A stretch of DNA of 64,000 bases from Flavobacterium micromati (GTDB taxonomy: Bacteria; Bacteroidota; Bacteroidia; Flavobacteriales; Flavobacteriaceae), in the NCBI RefSeq assembly GCF_900129585.1, contig NZ_FQWF01000007.1, positions 62,001 to 126,000 of the forward strand, read 5' to 3'. The notes beneath the pieces are model-generated. The model saw nothing but the letters and a program-made list of their open reading frames with translations. It did not search any database and had not been told where the DNA came from. Position numbers and translations under genes: made by a program. Shown in pieces: positions 57,118 through 64,000 of the stretch (its first letter is position 1; each line of letters opens with the position of its first letter).

Positions 57118-58092
57118 ATGGCAAAAATACTCACAGGCGTTCAAAGCACTGGAACTCCACATTTAGGAAATTTACTTGGCGCAATCATTCCCGCAATAGC
57201 GCTATCCAATAATCCCGAGAACGAATCATTTCTTTTTATTGCCGATTTACATTCGATAACACAGATAAAAAACGGTGAAACTTTGCGCACAAACACCTAC
57301 AGCACAGCTGCAGCTTGGCTTGCTTGTGGACTAGATGTAAATAAAGTGGTTTTTTACAGACAGTCGGATGTACCACAAACAGCAGAGTTGTCATGGTATT
57401 TGAGTTGTTTTTTTCCGTTCCAACGCTTGACATTAGCACATTCGTTCAAAGATAAAGCGGATCGTTTAGAGGATGTCAATGCCGGATTGTTTAGTTATCC
57501 AATGCTGATGGCTGCTGATATTTTATTGTACGATGCAGAGTTTGTTCCCGTGGGAAAAGACCAGCTACAACATTTAGAAATCACTCGTGATGTCGCTTCG
57601 CGGTTCAATCACCAAATGGGTGAAACATTTGTAATTCCAGAAGCTATAGTGCAGCAAGATGGTTTGCTAATTCCTGGAACCAATGGCGGTAAAATGAGTA
57701 AATCAGCTAATAATATTATCAATATATTTCTAGATGATAAAGCCTTACGCAAGCAAGTAATGAGCATTGAAACAGACAGCACACCTCTTGAAGACCCCAA
57801 AAATCCAGATACCTGCAACGCTTTTGCTATTTATGCTTTACTAGCAACTGAAGAACAAATCGCAGCTATGAGAGCACTTTATTTGGGCGGAAATTACGGT
57901 TACGGTCATGCCAAGCAAGCATTGTTTGAATTGATTTGCGAGACCTTCAAAACAGAGAGAGAAAAATACAATTACTACATGAATAACTTTCAAGAAGTTG
58001 ATGTGTTATTGAAAATTGGCGCTGAGAAAGCTACGGCTGTCGCCAATGGGGTGCTAGGTAGAGTTCGAGAGAAGTTGGGTTTTAAGGTGTAG
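57118..58092 (+). CDS. trpS: Tryptophanyl-tRNA synthetase
   Basis: 324 residues from the ATG at 57118 (MAKILTGVQSTGTPHLGNLLGAI); the upstream TTG at 57088 is not needed. Class I synthetase motifs: TGTPHLGN (HIGH-like) and GGKMSKSANN (KMSKS). Also LFIADLHSITQ and PVGKDQLQHLEITRD. It charges tRNA-Trp. The last ~22 codons (EKATAVANGVLGRVREKLGF) recur as two decayed copies downstream at 58436-58500 and 61508-61573. Confidence 0.98.
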   Translation: MAKILTGVQSTGTPHLGNLLGAIIPAIALSNNPENESFLFIADLHSITQIKNGETLRTNTYSTAAAWLACGLDVNKVVFYRQSDVPQTAELSWYLSCFFPFQRLTLAHSFKDKADRLEDVNAGLFSYPMLMAADILLYDAEFVPVGKDQLQHLEITRDVASRFNHQMGETFVIPEAIVQQDGLLIPGTNGGKMSKSANNIINIFLDDKALRKQVMSIETDSTPLEDPKNPDTCNAFAIYALLATEEQIAAMRALYLGGNYGYGHAKQALFELICETFKTEREKYNYYMNNFQEVDVLLKIGAEKATAVANGVLGRVREKLGFKV

Positions 58093-58303
58093 ACATTTTT
58101 GTAAAACATTTAAATCATATAAGTATTCATATTACGTTAAAGTTTAAAGGAAAGTAAGATCGAGAGCTACAATTATCTAATTATTGTAGCTTTTGTGTTT
58201 TAAAGCTGCATCAATATAGTTGATAAACTGCTTTTAAATTACCAATTAAAACGGCATGTAGAATTGAGAATGAAGTCAGGTTCAGATTGCTATATGAAAC
58301 ACG

Positions 58304-58522
58304 CAGCAGCCAAGTTCTGATACCGTTTTGTTTAAAAAGAAAACTTCGTATAGCTGGTTGCTAATACAGTCTTAACGCTTGAGAGCAACTTAATAGAGAC
58401 GCTTCCAGCGTGACAAACTAAGTAAAATGGAATTAAAAAACCTTCGGCTGTCACCAATAGTGTTTTAGGAAGAGTAAAAAAGAAATTGGGTTTGATGTGA
58501 TGTAGCCATAACTAATTCCACT
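58304..58522. repeat. Left ~219-bp direct repeat (with trpS-tail remnant)
   Basis: Very similar to 61379-61595, same orientation. The shared text begins at CAGCCAAGTTCTGATACC and ends at AATTCCACT. Both copies contain the hairpin ACGCT-TCC-AGCGT with GACAAA (here 58399-58417), the same as in the 2.4-kb array, then the trpS-tail remnant. No functional gene. Confidence 0.9.
58436..58500 (+). pseudogene. Decayed copy of the trpS 3' end (first)
   Basis: Reads KKPSAVTNSVLGRVKKKLGLM-stop, clearly parallel to the real TrpS C-terminus, with several substitutions. There is no upstream coding continuation. It lies ~345 bp after the intact gene. Confidence 0.8.
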
Positions 58523-58685
58523 CATCCCGATAACTATGGTTTTTGCAAATAAAAATTGTTAAAGTTTTTCTTTATTTTTTGCTAATAATTCAATAACTTT
58601 GAGTAGGAAAAACACATAAGTCTTGCGAAGGGGAAGAAGTTTTTTTACATCTTTCCTTTCAAAAGAAAATTATATTTTAGTTTTT

Positions 58686-59687
58686 TTAACTTGCTAATCT
58701 AAGCTCATAATTTTTATTATTTCTTATACAAGCACAAATTCTATGAATTAATTTGTTTCTAACATTGTTAATCACAAGCATTTTGTTTTTTCCTTCTGCT
58801 ACTTTTCTATCATAATAGTCTTTAAAATCACCTTTTGCTCTTATGCTAGAAATTGCACACATGTGTAATTGTTTTTTGAGTTTTTTATTTGCCATATAGT
58901 GCACTCTTGATCTGCCTTTAATAGATTTTCCTGAGGTGTATTCAAAAGGCACAACTCCACAATAACAGGCTAATTGTCTTGGTGTTTCATACATTTTAAA
59001 TTCATTTGTATAACAAATTAAATATAAAGTAGTTACTTTACCAACACCAGTTACAGAAGTAGATTTTTCGTAAACATTACTGAGGTTTTCGTCGGATTTA
59101 ATAATGTTATCTAACTCTTTTTCAATGTTTTTTAAATCTGCTTCTAAACCTTTTACGGTAGATTTACAAAATTTAGCATAAATTTTTGAAAGTTCTGGTT
59201 CAAATCCTTTCAATTCTTTACTATTTCTTAATAACATCGCTCTAGTAGTCACTAAATGCTCTCTTAAGGATATGAGTTTTTTTAGTTGTTCTATAACTTT
59301 TCTTGGAGGCTCATAAATTTGAGCTTCTTCCTGATTTTTCATTGCATAATATGCAATTCTTTCGGCATCAATTTTATCATTCTTACCTCTTTGTAAGCCT
59401 ATGCTACGAATTATTTTTAAAGACATTTCGACCCAAATATCAAACTTAAACGAAGTTAAATAATTGATAATCAATTTTCCATACATACCAGTATGCTCCA
59501 AACAAACAAGTGTGTTTTCATAGGTGGAGCCTTCTTCTTTCAGCCATTTACAAAGAGATTTGATCCCCTTGTAATCATTCGCAAACTGGCTGTGAATAGA
59601 TTTTTCTTTAGTACCATCTAAAATTACCACTGCATCAAAGTATTCTTTTGATACGTCAATACCAACAAAATGTTTAAATTTGCTCAT
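58686..59687 (-). CDS. IS110-family transposase (DEDD/Ser recombinase)
   Basis: 333 residues, normal length and intact. The N-terminal RuvC-like domain has D11 (GIDVSKEYF), E64 (CLEHTGMYG), D104 and D107 (KNDKIDAERIAYY). After a coiled-coil region (~130-200) the C-terminal Tnp domain has TGVGKVTTLYLI, ACYCGVVPFEYTSGKS and the probable catalytic Ser in HMCAISSIRAK (S280 or S281). IS110 enzymes recombine DNA guided by a bridge RNA encoded in the element's non-coding end. Confidence 0.95.
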   Translation of the reverse strand: MSKFKHFVGIDVSKEYFDAVVILDGTKEKSIHSQFANDYKGIKSLCKWLKEEGSTYENTLVCLEHTGMYGKLIINYLTSFKFDIWVEMSLKIIRSIGLQRGKNDKIDAERIAYYAMKNQEEAQIYEPPRKVIEQLKKLISLREHLVTTRAMLLRNSKELKGFEPELSKIYAKFCKSTVKGLEADLKNIEKELDNIIKSDENLSNVYEKSTSVTGVGKVTTLYLICYTNEFKMYETPRQLACYCGVVPFEYTSGKSIKGRSRVHYMANKKLKKQLHMCAISSIRAKGDFKDYYDRKVAEGKNKMLVINNVRNKLIHRICACIRNNKNYELRLAS

Positions 59688-59860
59688 AAGAAAAGTTTTT
59701 AAAGATTAGCAACCAAGTAATTGAACACAATCGAAACCTTAATAATAGTCCTTTAAGACTTAATAACTATTTGATGCTTGTTCAATAGAAACTGACAAAG
59801 TCCTAATCGGGGGATAAGCCTGAAACTTTGCTCTGCGAATGGTTCACTTTGTCAGTTTGG
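58686..59860 (-). mobile_element. IS110-family insertion sequence (ends approximate)
   Basis: Contains one full transposase and, upstream of it, ~170 bp of structured non-coding DNA. Members of this family lack clear terminal inverted repeats, so I cannot fix the ends. The right limit is set just after the 13-bp hairpin stem; the left limit is the transposase stop. The element sits between two ~218-bp direct repeats. Confidence 0.7.
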
Positions 59861-59870
59861 TTGATAATTT
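59690..59870 (-). ncRNA. Candidate bridge RNA of the IS110 element
   Basis: The non-coding DNA upstream of the transposase contains a perfect 13-bp inverted repeat: AAACTGACAAAGT at 59789-59801 against ACTTTGTCAGTTT at 59846-59858, with a 44-nt loop. On the minus strand it would form a long 5' stem-loop. For the IS110 group the bridge RNA is known to lie in the end upstream of the transposase, at about this size. The assignment rests on location and this stem; the binding loops were not resolved. Confidence 0.45.
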
Positions 59871-60012
59871 AAAATTACGAATAATTTATTATGCAAATCT
59901 AAAGGCTCTGCGAAGTGTTCTTAAAAACAAAAGTTCTAAAAAACCTAAGGGCTGCTGTGCGAATGTCTCTGACTTCGTACCCACAATAATGAGCAAACAA
60001 TAACATATAAAC

Positions 60013-60040
60013 AAAAAGCACAGCTAGACTTGTGCTTTTT
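60013..60040. terminator. Bidirectional-looking terminator
   Basis: AAAAAGCACA (60013-60022) pairs perfectly with TGTGCTTTTT (60031-60040), 8-nt loop, 10-bp stem. With A and T arms it could stop transcription in either direction. It lies between the IS110 element and the orphan gene fragment. Confidence 0.75.
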
Positions 60041-60289
60041 ATGATTAGTGATAGAAACTTGGTTATATTGCAATGGCAAATAGGAATGGGTACGAAGTCG
60101 GGAGACTTCGCACAGCTGGGTGATATTTATCTTGCTACTATTCCAACAAAAGCAGACGACATTATAAAAAACGGCCAATTGTTGGGGGCTTATGCAGAAG
60201 AGTTAAATCATATTGTCGTGAAAAATTACAAGCCAATTAATATAACAACTGCTGAATGGAATAATATTAAATCTTGGTTGGGACACTAA
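60041..60289 (+). pseudogene. Orphan C-terminal gene fragment
   Basis: Open from an ATG at 60041 (or GTG at 60032) to a stop at 60287-60289. The first ~25 codons read through a repeat (GGGTACGAAGTC... hairpin, 60089-60119) rather than a natural start; the meaningful part is LATIPTKADDIIKNGQLLGAYAEELNHIVVKNYKPINITT..., which looks like the tail of a larger protein, possibly the C-terminal module of a secreted toxin. I recognise no family. It faces the 103-codon gene. Confidence 0.5.
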
Positions 60290-60295
60290 TTTGAA

Positions 60296-60601
60296 TTATT
60301 GAAAATAATTTTTAAAATCTTTGTCGGTAGATAAATCAATAAATCTGTCAATATCTTTATAGATGTTGACCAATTCTTTTAAGGAGTGTATTATTTTTTG
60401 ATTATTAGAATATTCAAAGTTTTTAATGATTAAATTGTTTCCTTTTTTAATATATTCTAAAATGGCTTTTGTTTTTCCTATGGCAAATCCCTGTCCAGAT
60501 GCAATTTGGAAAGCATCAAGTATCTCACAAATTTCTTTAAATGAAATTGCACCTGTATTGTTTAGCTCTTCACTTAATTTTTGCTGGATTATAATACTCA
60601 T
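60296..60601 (-). CDS. Small unknown protein paired with the XRE regulator
   Basis: 101 residues from the ATG at 60599-60601; a TTG two codons earlier would overlap the XRE stop. Largely helical and charged (ISFKEICEILDAFQIASGQGFAIGKTKAILEYI). No domain recognised. Transcribed directly after the XRE gene (2-bp gap), so the two could form a regulator/effector or toxin-antitoxin-like pair. Confidence 0.6.
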   Translation of the reverse strand: MSIIIQQKLSEELNNTGAISFKEICEILDAFQIASGQGFAIGKTKAILEYIKKGNNLIIKNFEYSNNQKIIHSLKELVNIYKDIDRFIDLSTDKDFKNYFQ

Positions 60602-60603
60602 AC

Positions 60604-60939
60604 TCAAATCGCTTTAAGTTTCACATTATTAATCATTGCATCGAGAGCGTAGAGAATGCAAACTTTGTCTTGTTCTGGAAATTTAGCAATGTCGTTTAAC
60701 CGCTTCATCATAGAAGGATCTTTTAGAAGTTCTCTATCTTCTGTTTCTCCAAGCAAATAACCCACAGTCGTTTCTAAAACATCTGCCAGCTTCTTAACCA
60801 CGTCAATAGTTGGTTTTACTTCATCACGCTCATACTTCCCAATAATAGAATGATGGGAGCTTATTCTACGAGCCAGTTCAGCTTGCGAGAACCCTTTAGC
60901 ATCTCTGCCAGATTTTAATTTTTGTCCGAATGTGTTCAT
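60604..60939 (-). CDS. XRE-family helix-turn-helix regulator
   Basis: 111 residues. An N-terminal HTH (FGQKLKSGRDAKGFSQAELARRISSHHSIIGKYERDEVKPTI) followed by VVKKLADVLETTVGYLLGETE is the Cro/CI-type fold of about 68 residues; the rest is a short helical tail that may dimerise. Probably a DNA-binding repressor of its own unit. Typical of mobile islands. Confidence 0.92.
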   Translation of the reverse strand: MNTFGQKLKSGRDAKGFSQAELARRISSHHSIIGKYERDEVKPTIDVVKKLADVLETTVGYLLGETEDRELLKDPSMMKRLNDIAKFPEQDKVCILYALDAMINNVKLKAI

Positions 60940-61378
60940 ATTCTACGCATTTATGGTACTAAAACACCTTTAAATCATTGCTAATGCAAAAATACAGACA
61001 AAAAATGAGTTATAAAAATTATAAATATTTTGCTTAATGAAATAGATATTATATTCTTGTACCCGATCGTGCGGATTTGCAATCCCGATTGCGTGGAAAT
61101 ACAATAAACATCTCTGTTTGATAGCGGAATTACACACGAGCGATAGCCAACTTACATAGTAATCCGTGCACATAAAAAAAGGCAAATCACAATAAGACCA
61201 GTGCCAGTACTTATGTTTCAGATTCAGGGGTATTAAAAATCGGAAAAGTAGATTTTCCTATTATCGACCTCCTGAATTTGAATAATTTTAATACATCAAT
61301 GAATATTGCAAGTAAAAAAATAGGAGGGGAATGTAAAAGTGGGTACGAAGTTGGGTTATGAAAGCTATCGGAATCGCA
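60940..61378. other. Non-coding stretch with hairpin scars
   Basis: About 440 bp without a gene. It includes a 5-bp-stem, 3-nt-loop palindrome GGATT-TGC-AATCC at 61073-61085, an AT-rich tract (61000-61050) and GGGTACGAAGT at 61341-61351, a remnant of the sequence also seen at 60089. The 71-codon minus frame at 60970-61185 is not convincing. Confidence 0.6.
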
Positions 61379-61595
61379 CAGCAGCCAAGTTCTGATACCG
61401 TTTTGTTTTAAGAAGACTTTGTGTAGCTCGTTGCTAATACAGTCTCAACGCTTGAGAGCAACTTAATAGGGACGCTTCCAGCGTGACAAACTAAGTAAAA
61501 TGGAATTAAAAAAGCTACGGCTGTCACCAATAGTGTTTTAAGAAGAGTAAAAAAGAAATTGGGTCTGATGTGATTTAGCCATAATTAATTCCACT
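61379..61595. repeat. Right ~217-bp direct repeat (with trpS-tail remnant)
   Basis: Second copy of 58304-58522 in the same orientation, differing by scattered substitutions and small indels. It contains ACGCT-TCC-AGCGT at 61472-61484 followed by GACAAA. The similarity stops at AATTCCACT; immediately afterwards the large truncated reading frame begins. Confidence 0.9.
61508..61573 (+). pseudogene. Decayed copy of the trpS 3' end (second)
   Basis: Reads KKATAVTNSVLRRVKKKLGLM-stop. The AAAGCTACGGCTGTC stretch is identical to the intact trpS gene at 58027-58041, so this copy is nearer to the native tail than the first. Confidence 0.8.
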
Positions 61596-64000
61596 AACCC
61601 CCGCCGCTGAAAAATTAAACAAGAATGCCGATGAAATAGCTGGCAAGGCCAGCAAGTATGCCACCAACATTGGGCAATTCTCTCGCATTCGTATCACTTT
61701 TCAAAACATTGGTGTAAACACCGATTTTAAATTGATCTCGGGCGAGATTATAGCGAGTTATGATCCAGACTGGAAAAGCATGGCTGATCTGGATGGCATT
61801 GTCAAAAATTTATTTGGTGATGCAGGTGAAGTTATCAATTATAATATACAGTTTCAAATAGCGACTGTTGTCAAAAATCCTGATGGTACAGTAACGGTAA
61901 CAGGTACCAATGGCGCTTCATTTGTACAAGAAAAAACGCCGAATGACATTATTTTTACAGACAAAGATGGCAAACAATACACCGTTGCGGCCGATGCTCC
62001 AGCTGGGCCAATAGCGTCCTCTGGGCAACTCGCTCCTGGAGGAATTCCAACCTCTAAAAACACTAACGGAATGGGTTCTGGAGGCGTAGTCGCCGAAATT
62101 TCTTCGCCTGATGTGCGTGTTATTCTCACTAAAGGCAATGGAAAATATGCTTTTGATACCGCTCCCACCTCGCAAAATGGTAGTTTAAACAAAACCTATA
62201 CAACCCTCCCTCAAAAAAGCGGCGGCACGTACAACGTTCCTCTCAAAGTCATTTCAGATAAGCCAAACTCGACTGATGTAATTGTAGCAACTGTAGATTT
62301 TAAAAACGGAAAAACTAAGAAAGATCTAGTATTCAAAACGCAAAATGGTACCGCCATAGACAGTACGCAAATTGTTTGGAACGGAAATATAGCAACTCTA
62401 ACGCTGAAAAAAACACTAGATTTTGCCAAAGAAAGCATCATTGCTACAGTTCGCCCTGCTGTACCTAAAGATCCAAAGGAAGCAGCAAGTAAATATGATA
62501 TCGCCGGTACTATTGATTTGTGGCATTTAACCAATAAAAAGGTTAATGTAACTTTAGTGAGTGTTAATGGGGCTACAATACCTGCAAATGCTCAAACAGA
62601 GTTAAATACCATTTATGAGCCTGCAGGAATAACTTTTAATGTAAGTACTACTGCAATAACCCTAGACAACATTTGGGGTGAAAGCATACAAACGAGCGAA
62701 AGCGGTTTATTAGCTACTTACACAGACGAACAGCAGCAAATAACCAACAACTTAAAACAAAAACTAGGAGCAGCTTACAAAAACGATACGTATTATATCA
62801 TCTACACTGATACTCCTTCAAACAAATCGAACATACTAGGTTTTATGCCTCTAAAGCGACAGTATGGTTTCATATTTAATAAAAACAATATCGTACGCAC
62901 CTTGGCACACGAACTAGGTCACGGTGTCTTTGGTTTAAAACATCCTTTTACAGAATACAACACCACTACAACAACTAATCTGTTAATGGATTATGGTACT
63001 GGTGTTGAACTAAGCCATAATGATTGGCAAGTGCTTCATGCGCCTGGTTTACAGCTGTATCCGTTTATTCAAGGGGATGATGCGGGTGAATTAGCTGGAG
63101 GATATGCAATTGCTCCTGATTGGAGTTTTGTGAGTAATGGAGATGAAAAGACAATAGCCAATATTGAAGCGGCACCAGAAGGATTCTTGGGTGGATTCAT
63201 CGACATCAATGGAGTAAACTACAAATGGGATGGAAAAAATTATGTAAATCTAGATGGAGTATCTAATACAAAAGCAATTGTAAAAGAACCCGCATTAGGT
63301 TCCAAAATTTATTTGTTTTACAACAACAATGCCTCTTGTGGCAATAACAATTTTTTACGAAGCACCAATACCAAAGAACTTCAAGCAATCATAACCGCAA
63401 AAGTTAAATATCCCACAAAATTAGTTGCTTATATAAAACGTTTTAGTCAAGACAAGACCCTTAAAAGTAGAGGAAAAGACGAAAATAGAAGTACTTATTG
63501 GGGGGTTGTGGATTGTAACAGTAGAAATAATCAAAGTATTAACTGTCCTAATTTACCAACTGACATTAAGGAAATTACAGTTGATTACTTGGTAAATAAT
63601 TTCTACGCCAGTAAAAGCGCAGCATGTTTAGAAAAAATAACCTTAGATAAAAGGAAGGAATTATTACAAAAAATGCTCAAAGAATGGGCTGTGACTAGTT
63701 GTGTTGAAAGCGAAAGTTATCCCAATATTAGAATAGGTAATTGCTATGAACCTTTAGTTTATAAACTTATTTTATCTACAAAAACTACCGATGAGAAAGC
63801 TATGTTAGATTGGCTTGTAAAAGAAAAAATAATCTTTCCATTATTAGACAAAACACAATTTCAAACCTTTGATGAAATTGCTAAAAAATTAGTTTCTTGG
63901 CAATTACGATACTATCCTGTAAGTTCTCAAAAAATTGTGGAATCAGTATTAGAAAACGAAGTTAAGAGAATTGAATACATAGATAACTTAGTAAGCGGTA
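61585..64000 (+). pseudogene. 5'-truncated large secreted-type protein with zinc metallopeptidase motif (runs off window)
   Basis: The frame is open from just after a TAA at 61582-61584 to the end of the window (over 800 codons), with no ATG until 61780 and no promoter, so the start is missing. It is not a minus-strand gene: the minus frames at 61854-62534 are shadows. Around 62908-62943 it encodes HELGHGVFGLKH, a zinc-protease motif of the HExxH type (third ligand one residue further than in metzincins), followed ~20 residues on by NLLMDYGTG, which would be the Met-turn. Upstream parts are beta-rich repeats. Downstream is an unassigned alpha/beta region. Such proteins in Bacteroidota are often large polymorphic-toxin carriers; that is inference. 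The 5' end abuts a direct repeat. Confidence 0.7.

Noticed and set aside
61854-62534. Three minus-strand frames of 85-112 codons
   Set aside because: The plus strand is open through the whole region and encodes a recognisable metallopeptidase; these are shadows.
1-64000. tRNA and rRNA genes
   Set aside because: I looked at the intergenic regions and saw no cloverleaf or rRNA sequence; a tRNA search program would be needed to be certain.

Overview
The window comes from a gliding, low-GC Bacteroidota bacterium, most likely a Flavobacterium. The reasons are the complete sprC-sprD-sprB-sprF gliding/adhesin cluster with type IX secretion (type B) C-terminal domains, repeated Bacteroidota-type promoters (TTG, 16-21 bp, TAnnTTTG), heme synthesis ending in HemJ, a DUF4837 lipoprotein and PorP/SprF-family proteins. 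All identifications are from reading the sequence; no database search was run.

Layout. (1) 1-10.9 kb is a heme block. On the minus strand it reads hemA, hemC, hemD, hemE, hemF, then an IS200-like (RAYT-type) transposase flanked by two inverted arrays of 25-bp hairpin repeats, then the start of hemB, cut by the window edge. Divergently come an AraC-type regulator, hemH, a MATE exporter and hemJ, so nearly the whole glutamyl-tRNA to protoheme route surrounds one regulator. (2) 11-13.9 kb holds an NtrY-like histidine kinase, a crotonase and a small unknown protein. (3) 13.9-16.4 kb is a 2.4-kb array of about fifteen hairpin-pair repeats around a small degenerate GIY-YIG gene. (4) 16.4-27 kb is housekeeping and envelope: HD hydrolase, acyl-ACP desaturase and PlsC acyltransferase, then rnpA, a CtpA-like protease, an OmpA protein, an acetyltransferase, a DUF4837 lipoprotein, a LysM transglycosylase and pgk.

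(5) 27.2-49.4 kb is the gliding operon on the minus strand: two secreted proteins, sprC, sprD (with a long Ala/Lys/Asp repeat), the 4,779-residue adhesin sprB and sprF. A good promoter lies at its head, with a perfect 22-bp palindrome just upstream of it. (6) 50-58.1 kb carries holB, a DoxX protein, a thioesterase, recA with a clear terminator, a lipoprotein, an ECF sigma factor overlapping a membrane/beta-barrel protein, a second acyltransferase and trpS.

(7) 58.1-64 kb is an accessory, scarred region. Two ~218-bp direct repeats each contain a decayed copy of the trpS 3' end. Between them lie an IS110-family element with a strong hairpin in its upstream non-coding end (candidate bridge RNA), an orphan C-terminal gene fragment, a small unknown gene and an XRE regulator. 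Right after the second repeat a large metallopeptidase-containing protein begins without a start codon and runs off the window.

The most unusual theme is a shared hairpin design. Several unrelated-looking repeat families are all 13-nt palindromes with a 5-bp stem and 3-nt loop, most with GTC or GAC at the base. One family pair brackets the transposase, and another fills the 2.4-kb array and recurs beside trpS. This looks like a REP/RAYT-type system with more than one hairpin family.
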